DNA from: Sphingomonas sp. ATCC 31555
GTDB taxonomy: Bacteria > Pseudomonadota > Alphaproteobacteria > Sphingomonadales > Sphingomonadaceae
Length of the DNA: 64,000 nucleotides
Assembly: GCF_000282895.1 (NCBI RefSeq)
Contig: NZ_ALBQ01000014.1
Span: 207,649-271,648, forward strand
Direction of reading: 5' to 3'
The notes under the pieces are model-generated. The model saw only the letters and a program-made list of their open reading frames with translations, had not been told where the DNA came from and did no database searches. Shown one piece after another: positions 35,786 through 48,257 of the stretch (position 1 is the stretch's first letter; every line of letters begins with the position of its first letter). The position numbers were made by a program, and so were the translations under genes.

Positions 35786-36184
35786 TCAGGCGGTAAGGGG
35801 CGGCGCTCGTAGCGGCGGTCGCAGCCGCGCCGGGGCGCGGGGCGAGGGGGGCAGGCCTGCGGCCCGTCCGGCGGCCAGCACGAACAGCAGCAGCGCGGCG
35901 AGCTGGATCGAATCCGCCCCGCCGATTGCCACCATCGCCAGATCGGCAAAGGCGCAGGACGACTGCATCTGCGCGTCGCTCGAGTGGTGCTTCATGCCCG
36001 GAATGGCGACGTCGATCGCTGGCATCGGGCCGTAGCCGCTGCAAAAGGCGAGCCGCAGCGTGCCGTCTTGCGCGGCCACCGGCATGAAGCCTGCGGGCAC
36101 GCAGACGCGGACCAGCAATGCCGCCGCGATTAGTGCGAAGGCGAGCCAGCGATGCGCGCGAAAATGGAGCCGCAGCCGAAGCAT
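35786..36184 (-). CDS. DUF2946-like membrane protein (copper-associated)
   Basis: A 132-residue protein with an N-terminal hydrophobic segment (LAFALIAAALLVRVCVPAGFMP), a His/Cys-containing loop (MKHHSSDAQMQSSCAFADL) and a second hydrophobic segment (LAALLLFVLAAG). This layout is that of DUF2946, often found before TonB receptors for copper. It heads the three-gene group with the receptor and the YcnI-like protein. Confidence 0.75.
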   Translation of the reverse strand: MLRLRLHFRAHRWLAFALIAAALLVRVCVPAGFMPVAAQDGTLRLAFCSGYGPMPAIDVAIPGMKHHSSDAQMQSSCAFADLAMVAIGGADSIQLAALLLFVLAAGRAAGLPPSPRAPARLRPPLRAPPLTA

Positions 36185-36233
36185 GGGGTGGTGATACGGC
36201 GTCCGCGTGCCACTGTCATTAAGACAGGTTGTC

Positions 36234-38159
<1,926 letters not shown>

Positions 38160-38167
<8 letters not shown>

Positions 38168-38834
38168 ATTTCAGGCCCATCTCTTCGAGGCGCGGGCGCA
38201 TGTTGTAGATGTCGAGCCCGAGTTCGCCGGCGGCGAGGCGCTTGCGTTTGGCTTCTTCCAGCGCCTCGCGGGCCTGCGCCTTTTCAAGCACCGCGGCGGC
38301 GTTCGCGCGGGGAACGACGCAGACGCCGTCATCGTCGGCCACGATCACGTCGCCTGCGTTGACCAGCGCATTGGCGCAGACCACCGGCACGTTGACCGAG
38401 CCGAGCGTGCCCTTGATCGTGCCCTGCGCATGCACCGCCTTCGACCAGACCGGGAAGCCCATCGCGGTCAGGTCGCGGATGTCGCGCACGCCGGCGTCGA
38501 TGATCAACCCGCGGCAACCGCGCGCCTGCGCGGAGGTGGCGAGCAGGTCGCCGAAATAGCCGTCGGTGCACGGGCTGGTCGGCGCGAGCACCAGAATGTC
38601 GCCGTCGCGCAGCTGCTCGATCGCGACATGGACCATCCAATTGTCGCCCGGCGGCGCGGAGATCGTCACGGCGCTGCCGGCGATCCGGGCGCCTGCATAG
38701 ATCGGCCGCATATGTGGGGCGAGCAGGCCGGTGCGGCCCTGCGCCTCGTGGACGGTCGCCACGCCGGCATGGGCGAGGCCGTCGATCACCGCAGGATCGG
38801 CGCGTTCGATGTTCTGGACGACGATGCCCGACAT
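38160..38834 (-). CDS. ligK: 4-Carboxy-4-hydroxy-2-oxoadipate aldolase
   Basis: A 224-residue RraA-like aldolase that splits 4-carboxy-4-hydroxy-2-oxoadipate to pyruvate and oxaloacetate, the last step of the pathway. It shows the family block [22 protein letters not shown] and [14 protein letters not shown]. The ATG at 38834 starts [13 protein letters not shown]; longer frames upstream run into the regulator's control region. It is the first gene of the ligKUI operon, divergent from the LysR gene. Confidence 0.92.
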
Positions 38835-38912
38835 GGCAGCTCCTCTTGCTTCTTTTGCCGGTTGAGGTGCGCGCACCGCCCCCGGCGAGCCAATCGGAAG
38901 GATGGCACAGCC

Positions 38913-38928
38913 ATTAGTTTTTGCTAAT
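38913..38928. promoter_or_regulatory. Putative LysR-type operator between ligK and the regulator gene
   Basis: ATTAG-N6-CTAAT is a perfect 5-base inverted repeat that contains the T-N11-A core of LysR-type sites. It lies 9 bases before the GTG start of the LysR gene and 78 bases before ligK, placed for autoregulation and for control of the divergent operon. Confidence 0.6.
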
Positions 38929-38936
38929 CCTGCTCT

Positions 38937-40094
38937 GTGCAGGTCGACCAGCTCAATATCCGCCATCTGGCCGCGATGGCTGCTGCCGTACGGCTGGGCA
39001 GCGTCAGCCGCGCGGCGGAGGCGGTGCATTTGACCCAGCCGGCGGCGACGCAGGGCATCGCCAAGCTGGAGGGGCAACTGGGCCTTGCACTGTTCGAGCG
39101 GCGCGCGACGGGCATGGAACCAACAGAGGCGGCGCTGCGGCTGGTGCCGCGCGTCGAGGCGGCGTTGCGGCTGATCGGCAGCAGCCGGGTGACCGCGGCG
39201 CAGCTCCGCGCCTTCGTCGCGCTGGCGCAGCAGGGCAGTTATCCGGCGGCGGCGCAGGTCGCCGGGGTGACGGTTTCCTCGCTTCATCGCGCCGTCGGCG
39301 ACCTGGCGCTCGCGCTAGGGCAGCGTCTGGTCGACCGGCGCGGGCGCGGGCTGGTTCTGACCCATCACGGCGCGCAGGTGGCGCGGCGGCTGCGGCTGGC
39401 GCTTGCCGAATTGCGCGCAGGCGTCGAGGACCTGGGCGAACTGATCGGACGGACTTCCGGACGAATCTCGATCGGAGCGATGCCGCTGTGCCGGGCCCGG
39501 CTACTGCCTCATGCGATCAACGCGTTCCGGCGCGACCACCCCGGCGTCGACATTCTGATCCATGAGGGCGCGCATGGCGAACTCGTCGGTCCCTTACGCG
39601 ATGGCGAGATCGACCTGATGATCGGCGCGTTGCGTGATCCCGACACGCTGGGCGCCGATCTGGTGCAGGCGCGGCTGTTCGACGACCGGCCGACGATCAT
39701 CGGGCGGGCGGGCCATCCGCTGATGGGACGACCGGATCGGCTGACCGCGTTGCACTGCTATGGCTGGATCGTCCCGCCGGAGGGCACGCCGCTGCGCACG
39801 CTGTGGCGAAACCTGTTCGCGGCTGTCGGCGGGCCGCTGCCGCTGGTGCCGATCGAATGCGGATCGGTGATGACGATCCGCGAACTGCTCCAGGCCGGAG
39901 ATGAACTCACGCTGCTGTCGGTCGACCAGCTGGCGGTGGAGCTGGCGGCAGGGATGCTGGTCGATCTTGGCCCCGCTCCAGGGGCGGTGACGCGCACGAT
40001 CGGCGTGACGCACCGCGCCGATTGGCGCCCGACCCGCGCACAGGCCGGCTTCCTGGAGATGCTGCACGCATCGGCAACGAAGCTCTATACGTAA
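38937..40094 (+). CDS. LysR-family regulator with two tandem winged-HTH domains
   Basis: A 385-residue regulator, longer than the usual 300. Residues about 5-65 form one LysR HTH ([20 protein letters not shown], then [17 protein letters not shown]). Residues about 88-145 form a second one ([20 protein letters not shown], then [16 protein letters not shown]). The effector-binding domain follows ([17 protein letters not shown] onward). The start is GTG at 38937. It lies between ligKUI and ligJABC and probably senses a ring-cleavage metabolite, like LigR. Whether it is a true LigR orthologue is not certain because of the duplication. Confidence 0.85.
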   Translation: MQVDQLNIRHLAAMAAAVRLGSVSRAAEAVHLTQPAATQGIAKLEGQLGLALFERRATGMEPTEAALRLVPRVEAALRLIGSSRVTAAQLRAFVALAQQGSYPAAAQVAGVTVSSLHRAVGDLALALGQRLVDRRGRGLVLTHHGAQVARRLRLALAELRAGVEDLGELIGRTSGRISIGAMPLCRARLLPHAINAFRRDHPGVDILIHEGAHGELVGPLRDGEIDLMIGALRDPDTLGADLVQARLFDDRPTIIGRAGHPLMGRPDRLTALHCYGWIVPPEGTPLRTLWRNLFAAVGGPLPLVPIECGSVMTIRELLQAGDELTLLSVDQLAVELAAGMLVDLGPAPGAVTRTIGVTHRADWRPTRAQAGFLEMLHASATKLYT

Positions 40095-40157
40095 AAACTT
40101 ATACCGGGCGGGCGGATTCGATTGGCAGCGTGCGGGCGCCTCGGCCATGCCGGGTCC

Positions 40158-41030
40158 ATGCAAGACACGATCGCCCTGATCGGCTTTGGAGAGGCTGGAT
40201 CGACCTTCGCCCGCGCCGGCGGCTGGGAAGCGGGTGCGCGGGCATATGATCGCAAGACTGACAGCACCGATGCCGCCGCCATGCATGATCGCTATGCCGA
40301 AGCCGGCGTAGAAGGCGCAGCGACGTTGGCCCAGGCGCTGGCGGGGCGCCCGCTGGTGCTGTCGCTCGTCACCGCCGACCAAGCCCTTGCTGCGGCGGAA
40401 GCCGCCGCGCCCCACCTCGCCCCCAACGCGCTCTATTGCGACGGCAACAGCGTCGCCCCGCAGACCAAGCAGGCCGCCGCGCGCGTGGTGCAGGCGGCGG
40501 GCGGACACTATGTCGACCTCGCCATCCTCGCGCCCGTCGATCCCGCCCGGCTAGCCGTGCCGCTGCTGCTGAGCGGCGCACAGGCGCAAGCGGCCGCGAC
40601 CGCGCTCGCCGCGCTTGGCTTTCAGAACATCAGCGTCGTTGGCGATGCCGTCGGCCGCGCCTCGTCGATCAAGATGATCCGATCGGTGATGGTGAAGGGC
40701 ATCGAGGCGCTCACCGCCGAATGCATGCTCGCGGCGGAAGCGGCGGGGGTGCGCGACGCGGTGCTCGCCTCGCTCGACGCCAGCGAGCGCCCGCGCCCCT
40801 GGGAAGGGCGCGCCGATTACAATCTAGATCGTATGATGATCCACGGCCTGCGCCGGGCCGCCGAGATGGAAGAAGTGGTCAAGACGCTGGAGGCGCTGGG
40901 CACCGGCGCCGCGATGACGCGCGGCACGGTCGAACGGCAGCGCGCGATCGGCACGCTCGGGATCGGCGCGCCGCCCGAGGGGCTGGCCGAGAAGCTCGCC
41001 GCGATCGAGGAGAGGACGAAACCCGCATGA
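40158..41030 (+). CDS. NAD(P)-binding beta-hydroxyacid dehydrogenase-like protein (DUF1932)
   Basis: A 290-residue protein with an N-terminal Rossmann fold (TIALIGFGEAGSTFARAGG) and the helical C-terminal domain of 6-phosphogluconate/3-hydroxyisobutyrate dehydrogenase-like proteins. The catalytic Lys is likely in GRASSIKMIRSVMVKG. The ATG at 40158 begins MQDTIALIG. It overlaps ligJ (ATGA). A gene of this type sits beside lig genes in other sphingomonads; its reaction in the pathway is not known to me. Confidence 0.8.
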   Translation: MQDTIALIGFGEAGSTFARAGGWEAGARAYDRKTDSTDAAAMHDRYAEAGVEGAATLAQALAGRPLVLSLVTADQALAAAEAAAPHLAPNALYCDGNSVAPQTKQAAARVVQAAGGHYVDLAILAPVDPARLAVPLLLSGAQAQAAATALAALGFQNISVVGDAVGRASSIKMIRSVMVKGIEALTAECMLAAEAAGVRDAVLASLDASERPRPWEGRADYNLDRMMIHGLRRAAEMEEVVKTLEALGTGAAMTRGTVERQRAIGTLGIGAPPEGLAEKLAAIEERTKPA

Positions 41031-42048
41031 CGATGATCATCGACTGCCACGGCCATTACACCGTGCTTCCCAAGGGGCATGATGCGTGGCGCGAGGCGCA
41101 GAAGGCGGCGTTCAAGGCCGGCACCTTCCCGCCGCCCTATCCGGAGATCAGCGACGACGAGATCCGCGCGACGATCGAGGCGAACCAGCTGCGCCTGATC
41201 CAGGAACGCGGCGCCGACCTGACGATCTTCTCGCCTCGCGCCTCGGCGATGGCGCCGCATGTCGGCGACGAGAAGGTGGCAAAGGAATGGGCGCGGCGCT
41301 GCAACGATCTGATCGCCCGGGTCGTCGGCCTCTATCCTGAGACATTCGTCGGCGTGTGCATGCTGCCGCAGAGCCCCAAGGCCGATATGCAGGGCTCGAT
41401 TGAGGAGCTCGAGCGCTGCGTCACCGAGCTCGGCTTTATCGGCTGCAACCTCAATCCCGATCCGGGCGGCGGCCATTTCACCCATCCGCCGCTCACCGAC
41501 CGTTACTGGTATCCCTTTTACGAGAAGATGGTCGAGCTGGACGTGCCGGCGATGATCCACGTCTCTGGCAGCTGCAACCCGGCGATGCACGCGACCGGCG
41601 GCTATTACATCGCCGCGGACACCGTGGCGTTCATGCAGCTGCTGGAAGGCGACCTCTTCAAAGATTTCCCGACGCTGCGCTTCATCATCCCGCATGGCGG
41701 CGGTGCGGTGCCCTATCATTGGGGGCGCTATCGCGGGCTGGCCGACATGCTCAAGAAGCCGTCGCTCGACGAGCATCTGATGCACAACATCTTCTTCGAT
41801 ACCTGCGTCTATCACCAGCCCGGCATCAACCTGCTGGCCGACGTGATCGACAACAAGAACATCCTGTTCGGATCGGAGATGGTCGGCGCCGTGCGGGGCA
41901 TCGATCCCACCACCGGGCAGTATTTCGACGATACCAAGCGCTATATTGACGCGCTGGCGATCAGCGACGCCGAGCGCCACGCGATCTTCGAGGGCAATGC
42001 CCGCCGCGTCTTCCCGCGGCTCGACGCTAAGCTGAAAGCGAGGGGGCT

Positions 42049-42052
<4 letters not shown>
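41027..42052 (+). CDS. ligJ: 4-Oxalomesaconate hydratase
   Basis: A 341-residue amidohydrolase-type enzyme that adds water to 4-oxalomesaconate to give 4-carboxy-4-hydroxy-2-oxoadipate. The metal site is suggested by IIDCHGHYTV near the start, HVSGSCNPAMHATGG in the middle and IIPHGGGAVPYHWGR. Length fits LigJ. It overlaps the dehydrogenase gene and ligA by four bases each, so the operon is tightly coupled. Confidence 0.92.
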
Positions 42053-43319
<1,267 letters not shown>

Positions 43320-43342
43320 TCCAAGACTTACAGGAGAAACCC

Positions 43343-44284
43343 ATGCGTATTGCCCTGGCCGGCGCCGGCGCGTTCGGCGAAAAGCATCTCGACGGCCTGA
43401 AGCTGATCGACGGGGTGGAGATCACCTCGATCATCAGCCGCACCGCCGACCAAGCCGCCGCCGTGGCCGAAAAATACGGCGCCAAGCATCACTCGACCGA
43501 GCTGGCGGATGCGCTGGCCCGCGACGATGTCGATGCAGTGATTCTCTGCACCCCCACCCAGATGCATGCCGAACAGGCGATCGCCTGCATGAACGCGGGC
43601 AAGCATGTCCAGGTCGAGATCCCGCTGGCGGACAGCTGGGCGGACTCGCAGGCGGTGCTCGCCAAGCAGCAGGAGACGGGGCTGGTCTGCATGGTCGGCC
43701 ACACGCGCCGCTTCAATCCCAGCCACCAATGGGTGCACAACCGCATCACCGCGGGCGAGCTCGCCGTTCAGCAAATGGACGTGCAGACCTATTTCTTCCG
43801 CCGCAAGAACATCAACGCAAAGGGCCAGCCGCGCAGCTGGACCGACCATCTGCTCTGGCACCATGCCGCCCACACGGTGGACCTGTTCGCCTATCAGGCG
43901 GGCAAGATCGTGCAGGCGCATGCGGTGCAGGGGCCGATCCATCCCGAGCTGGGTATCGCAATGGACATGTCGATACAGCTGAAGAGTGAGACTGGCGCGA
44001 TCTGCACCCTGTCGCTCAGCTTCAACAATGACGGGCCGCTCGGCACCTTCTTCCGCTATATCTGCGACAACGGCACCTACATTGCGCGCTACGACGATCT
44101 GGTGAACGGCAAGGAAGAGCCGATCGACGTCAGCAAGGTCGATCTGTCGATGAACGGCATCGAATTGCAGGACCGCGAATTCATTGCGGCGATCCGCGAA
44201 GGACGCGAGCCGAACAGCTCGGTGGCCAAGGTATTCGATTGCTACCGCGTGCTTGGCGCGCTGGAGACGCAGCTGGCAGGGTAA
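43343..44284 (+). CDS. ligC: 4-Carboxy-2-hydroxymuconate-6-semialdehyde dehydrogenase
   Basis: A 313-residue GFO/IDH/MocA-fold NADP enzyme. The nucleotide-binding site is RIALAGAGAFGEKHLDGL, and the catalytic region is around HVQVEIPLADSW. It oxidises the hemiacetal of the LigAB product to 2-pyrone-4,6-dicarboxylate. CAGGAGAAA precedes the ATG. It is the last gene of the ligJABC operon, followed by a strong palindrome. Confidence 0.93.
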   Translation: MRIALAGAGAFGEKHLDGLKLIDGVEITSIISRTADQAAAVAEKYGAKHHSTELADALARDDVDAVILCTPTQMHAEQAIACMNAGKHVQVEIPLADSWADSQAVLAKQQETGLVCMVGHTRRFNPSHQWVHNRITAGELAVQQMDVQTYFFRRKNINAKGQPRSWTDHLLWHHAAHTVDLFAYQAGKIVQAHAVQGPIHPELGIAMDMSIQLKSETGAICTLSLSFNNDGPLGTFFRYICDNGTYIARYDDLVNGKEEPIDVSKVDLSMNGIELQDREFIAAIREGREPNSSVAKVFDCYRVLGALETQLAG

Positions 44285-44288
44285 CTGC

Positions 44289-45188
44289 TTATCCTCCCCC
44301 TGGCGGGGGAGGATTGCGGATCCGTTCCGCTCGAAATCGCCGCGGCGACACCCCGACATGCCGCGCGAAGAAGCGCGAGAAATAGGCGGGGTCTTCGAAG
44401 CCCACCGCATCGGCGATCTCCGCCACCGACAGCTGCGAATAGAGCAGCAGCCGCCGCGCCTCGAGCAACGCGCGGGCATCGAGCATTGCGGCCGGGCTCG
44501 TCCCCGCCACCTGTGTGCAGGCAAGCCGCAGCGCGGTGATGCTCACCCCCAGCGCACGCGCGTGAATGCTCACCGGCTCCCGCAGACGAAACCGCGCCTC
44601 GATCCGCGCACGCAGCCGCGCGACGGTCTCCGCAGCGCGGCGGCTGCCCGATTCCGGCGCGCTTGCCGGCCGGGCCTGGCGCAGGCTGCGGACGAGGATG
44701 GCGAGGAGCGTCGCTTCCACCGCCGCACGCTGCCCTGGCGCGGCCCAGTTCAGTTCTCGCTGCACCTCGGCGAGCAGCCCCGCCACCGCATCGCCCTCCG
44801 TAGCGCCGAGCGCCAGCGCCCGAGGCGCGCGGAACAGCGCTTCCAGCGCAGCATCGCGGGTGGCGAGCTGGGCGAGATAGGCGTCGGCGATCGTGCACAC
44901 CCAGCCACGCGATTCCAGATGCCAGGCAAAGCCATGAACGATCCCCGCCGGCACCAGCAGCAGCGCGGGCGCATCGAACGTCACCGTCGTCGCCTCCGCC
45001 GTCATCGATCCGCCGCCCTCGGCGATCAGGATCAGATGGTGCAGATCGCGGTGGAGATGCGGGCGAATCGTCCATTCGCTGGGCCGCGACCTATCGTCGA
45101 GGCTTTCGACATGCACAAAGCCTTCCGCCACACTGCGCTGAGGCTCGCCGTACAGGTAAAAGGCGGGGACAGGGCTGCGGTCGCGCAT
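44289..45188 (-). CDS. AraC-family regulator, probable activator of pobA (PobR-like)
   Basis: A 299-residue protein with an N-terminal cupin-like sensor (HLHRDLHHLILIAEGGG) and a C-terminal AraC HTH pair (SIHARALGVSITALRLACTQ and SVAEIADAVGFEDPAYFSRFF). The ATG at 45188 starts MRDRSPVPAFYLYG. It is divergent from pobA, as AraC-type PobR usually is, and would respond to 4-hydroxybenzoate. Its last residues are encoded by a palindromic element. Confidence 0.82.
   Translation of the reverse strand: MRDRSPVPAFYLYGEPQRSVAEGFVHVESLDDRSRPSEWTIRPHLHRDLHHLILIAEGGGSMTAEATTVTFDAPALLLVPAGIVHGFAWHLESRGWVCTIADAYLAQLATRDAALEALFRAPRALALGATEGDAVAGLLAEVQRELNWAAPGQRAAVEATLLAILVRSLRQARPASAPESGSRRAAETVARLRARIEARFRLREPVSIHARALGVSITALRLACTQVAGTSPAAMLDARALLEARRLLLYSQLSVAEIADAVGFEDPAYFSRFFARHVGVSPRRFRAERIRNPPPPGGG
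44292..44313. terminator. Palindrome at the ligC/araC-family convergent ends
   Basis: TCCTCCCCC pairs perfectly with GGGGGAGGA around a four-base TGGC loop. It lies eight bases after the ligC stop and overlaps the last codons of the convergent regulator gene, where it encodes the PPPPGG tail. It may stop transcription in both directions. Confidence 0.6.
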
Positions 45189-45304
45189 ATGGCGATGCTG
45201 GCACGATCGGGCGAATCGTCCAAGTAAAAGGTTGACCTTTCCCTCCCGCTCCGCGCGGCGCTGCGGCAGCATGCTGCGCAACAAGAACGGTATGGAGAGG
45301 GCAT

Positions 45305-46474
45305 ATGCGAACTCAGGTTGCGATCATCGGCGCAGGCCCCGCCGGGTTGTTGCTCGGCCATCTGTTACGCGCGGAAGGCATTGAGGTGGTCGTCGTCGAG
45401 CGCGCCACGCCCGATTATGTCCTCGGCCGCATCCGCGCCGGGGTGCTGGAACGCACCGCTACCATGCTGATGGAGCGCATCGGGCTCGCCGAGCGGATGC
45501 ACCGCGAGGGCCTGCCGCATGACGGCTTCGCGCTGGCCGATGGCGACCGGCTGATCCGCATCCCCGTTACCGAGCTTACCGGCCATCATGTGCTGGTCTA
45601 TGGCCAGACCGAGCTCACCCGCGACCTGATGGACGCTGCCCCTGAACGCGGTCTCCAGGTGATCTATCAGGCCGCCGACGTGGCGCTGCACGATATCGAC
45701 AGCGACGCGCCCTATATCACCTACATCCGGGAAGGGCGGGAGGAGCGGATCGACGCCACCTTTATCTGCGGCTGCGACGGCTTTCACGGCCCGTCGCGCA
45801 AGGCGATTCCAGCCGGCGTCGGGGCCGTATATGAAAAGGTCTACCCGTTTGGCTGGCTCGGCATCCTGGCGGACGTACCGCCCTGTCATCACGAACTGAT
45901 CTACGCCAATCACGATCGCGGCTTCGCGCTTGCCTCAATGCGGTCGGAGACGCGCAGTCGCTAGCACATCCAGGTGCCGCTCGACGAAACCGTCGAGGAC
46001 TGGCCCGACGATCGGCTGTGGGACGAGCTGGCGGTGCGGCTGGGGCCGGAGGCGGCAGCGAACCTCACCCGCGGCCCTGCGATCGAGAAGTCGATCGCGC
46101 CGCTCCGCTCCTTCGTGTTCGAGCCGATGCGTCACGGTCGGCTGCTGCTTGCCGGTGACAGCGCACACATCGTGCCGCCCACCGGCGCCAAGGGGCTGAA
46201 CCTCGCCGCCTCGGACGTGCACTATCTTTCCGAAGCGCTGGTCGGCCACTTCAAGGGCGGCGATCCCGACGCGATCGGCGGATACTCGCAAAAGGCGCTG
46301 GCGCGGGTCTGGAAATCCGAGCGCTTCTCGTGGCAACTGACCAAGCTGATGCATCGTTTTCCCGAGAGCGATGCGTTCGACCGCCGGATGCAGCTGGCCG
46401 ACCTGGACTATATCGCCACGTCGCGCGCGGCCCAAACGACGATCGCCGAAAACTATGTAGGATTGCCGCTCTGA
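45305..46474 (+). pseudogene. pobA: 4-Hydroxybenzoate 3-monooxygenase interrupted by an in-frame amber codon
   Basis: A 390-codon frame matches p-hydroxybenzoate hydroxylase throughout: FAD site VAIIGAGPAGLLLG, the YVLGRIRAGVLE and GCDGFHGPSR blocks, and GDSAHIVPPTGAKGLNLAASD. Codon 220 (45962-45964) is TAG, within RSETRSR-stop-HIQVPLDE, where the Pseudomonas enzyme has RSATRSRYYVQVPL. The stop replaces Tyr221 (Pseudomonas numbering) and the next residue, Tyr222 (a substrate carboxylate ligand), is His. The rest of the frame is intact on both sides, so the change is recent, suppressed or a sequence error. The product would make protocatechuate for the lig genes. Confidence 0.88.
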
Positions 46475-46476
46475 CC

Positions 46477-47487
46477 ATGCCGACGCTTCCCACCCGCACC
46501 ATCGGCCCGTTCACCGTCTCGGCGATCGGGCTGGGCTGCATGAATCTCAGCCACGCCTATCTGCCGCGGCCCGATGCACGCGAGGCCGAACGGCTGCTGC
46601 ACCATGCGCTGGAGTGCGGCGTGACGTTCCTCGACACCGCCGCGCTCTATGGCTTCGGCGCCAATGAGGAACTGCTGGGCCGCACCGTGATGCACCGCCG
46701 GGGCGAGTTCACCCTTGCAAGCAAATGCGTGCTCGGCGGATCGGACGGCAAGCGTGGGATCGACGGCAGCCCGTCGGCGATCGCCCGCACGCTGGAAGAC
46801 TCGCTGCGGCGGCTCAACACCGACCATATCGACCTCTATTATCTCCATCGGCTCGACCCGGCCGTTCCGATCGAAGACTCGGTCGGCGCGCTCGCCCGCG
46901 CGGCGGAGGCGGGCAAGATTGGCGCGATCGGCCTGTCGGAAATGTCGGCAGCGACGCTGCGGCGGGCCCATGCCGTGCATCCGATCGCGGCAATGCAGAC
47001 CGAATATTCGCCCTGGACGCGCAATCCCGAGATCGCGGTGCTCGATGCCTGTGCGGAGCTGGGCACGGGCTTCGTCGCCTTCTCGCCGGTCGCGCGCGGG
47101 CTGCTCGCCGGGGGCGTTGGGGCCGAAGGCGTGCCCGAGGGCGATTTGCGCCGCGGCATGCCGCGCTTCCAGGACGAGAACCTCGCGCACAACCTGGCTA
47201 TGGCGGCACGCTTCCGCGCCATCGCCGATGGGGCCGGCTGCACCATGGCGCAGCTCTGCATGGCTTGGCTGCTGTCGCGGCGCGACTTCATCGTACCTAT
47301 CCCGGGCACGACCCGGATTGATCACCTCGACGACCTGCTCGGCACGTTCCACCGGCCTGTTTCGTCCGATGCGCTGGCGCAGGTCGACGCGCTGTTCCCG
47401 CCCAACGCCGCCGCCGGTCCCCGCTACGCGCGGGACGCGCAGTCGCAGGTGGATACCGAAGTCTGGGACGGCGAAGCGCTGGCGTGA
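46477..47487 (+). CDS. Aldo/keto reductase
   Basis: A 336-residue (beta/alpha)8 oxidoreductase. The catalytic tetrad reads as Asp in FLDTAALYG, Tyr in the same motif, Lys in TLASKCVLG and His in YYLHRLD. The NADPH site is in IVPIPGTTRIDHLDDLL. It starts two bases after pobA and is probably co-transcribed. It may reduce an aromatic aldehyde, which is a guess from context. A palindrome follows. Confidence 0.88.
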   Translation: MPTLPTRTIGPFTVSAIGLGCMNLSHAYLPRPDAREAERLLHHALECGVTFLDTAALYGFGANEELLGRTVMHRRGEFTLASKCVLGGSDGKRGIDGSPSAIARTLEDSLRRLNTDHIDLYYLHRLDPAVPIEDSVGALARAAEAGKIGAIGLSEMSAATLRRAHAVHPIAAMQTEYSPWTRNPEIAVLDACAELGTGFVAFSPVARGLLAGGVGAEGVPEGDLRRGMPRFQDENLAHNLAMAARFRAIADGAGCTMAQLCMAWLLSRRDFIVPIPGTTRIDHLDDLLGTFHRPVSSDALAQVDALFPPNAAAGPRYARDAQSQVDTEVWDGEALA

Positions 47488-47499
47488 GGCGCTCCCGCT

Positions 47500-47513
47500 T
47501 CCCGGCGCCGGGA
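47500..47513. terminator. Palindrome between convergent aldo/keto reductase and vanR genes
   Basis: TCCCGGCGCCGGGA is a perfect 14-base palindrome placed between two convergent gene ends. A terminator is likely, though there is no T run. Confidence 0.45.
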
Positions 47514-47526
47514 GTGGAAGAAAGGG

Positions 47527-48216
47527 CTACCCCGCCAGCATCCGGAACGCCTTTCGGTTGGCGGTCGCCGCGCCGGCATGGGCCCGCATCAGCCGTTCGG
47601 CCTGCCCGGCATCGCCGCTGACGATTGCGTCGAACACCGCCCGGTGTTCGCGATGGGCGGCAGACAGGTGGCGATACTCGCCTTCCAGATCGTCCCAGTC
47701 GAGCGCCAGCGCCGCCGCCGAGGCGAAGGGCAGGTGGTTGTTGCGCGCCAGCGCCAGTGCGATCGAAGGATTGGCGCTGGCCGCGATCAGCAGATCGTGA
47801 AAGGCCAGGTTGTAGCGATAGAAGCCATCGAGATCGCCATCGGCAAGGTGCCCCTTGGCGAACAACGCGTCCCCTTCGGCAAGAATGGCTTCGAGCTGCG
47901 CCTGTTCTGCCGGCGTCAGCCGACGTTCGGCCAGCCGCCTGGCGGCCAGCCCTTCCAGCACGCCGCGCACTTCGATCGCGCCGGTGATCGCCTCCGCATC
48001 GACCGCGCGCGGCGTATAGCCCCGCGCGCCGAGCTTCACGACCAGCCCTTCATGCTCCAGCGCCCGCAGCGCGGTGCGCACCGGCATGCGCGAGACGCCC
48101 AGCGCCTCCGCAGTGGGAATCTCGGCGATGCGGTCGCCAGGCTTGATCGTGCCGTCGGCGATCATGCGGCGCAGTGCGACCAGCACCTGCTGGCCCGGCT
48201 TGGCAGGCTTTTCCAT
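47527..48216 (-). CDS. vanR: GntR/FCD-family regulator, probable VanR vanillate repressor
   Basis: A 229-residue regulator. The N-terminal winged helix shows RIAEIPTAEALGVSRMPVRTALRALEHEGLV, and the FCD helical domain follows (EVRGVLEGLAARRLAERRL, YRYNLAFHDLLIAAS with ligand-binding His/Asp). It lies 41 bases after vanA in the same direction. The vanA promoter carries the exact ATTGGATCCAAT palindrome known as the Caulobacter VanR operator, which supports the name. It probably represses its own operon until vanillate binds. Confidence 0.85.
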   Translation of the reverse strand: MEKPAKPGQQVLVALRRMIADGTIKPGDRIAEIPTAEALGVSRMPVRTALRALEHEGLVVKLGARGYTPRAVDAEAITGAIEVRGVLEGLAARRLAERRLTPAEQAQLEAILAEGDALFAKGHLADGDLDGFYRYNLAFHDLLIAASANPSIALALARNNHLPFASAAALALDWDDLEGEYRHLSAAHREHRAVFDAIVSGDAGQAERLMRAHAGAATANRKAFRMLAG

Positions 48217-48257
48217 CGCGCGTGCTTAAAGCATCGGCACGGCGCCGGGCCAAGGGG

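Noticed and set aside
45228..45239. AAGGT-N2-ACCTT upstream of pobA as an operator
   Set aside because: A single short repeat with an asymmetric centre; AraC-type sites are usually direct repeats, so I could not support it.
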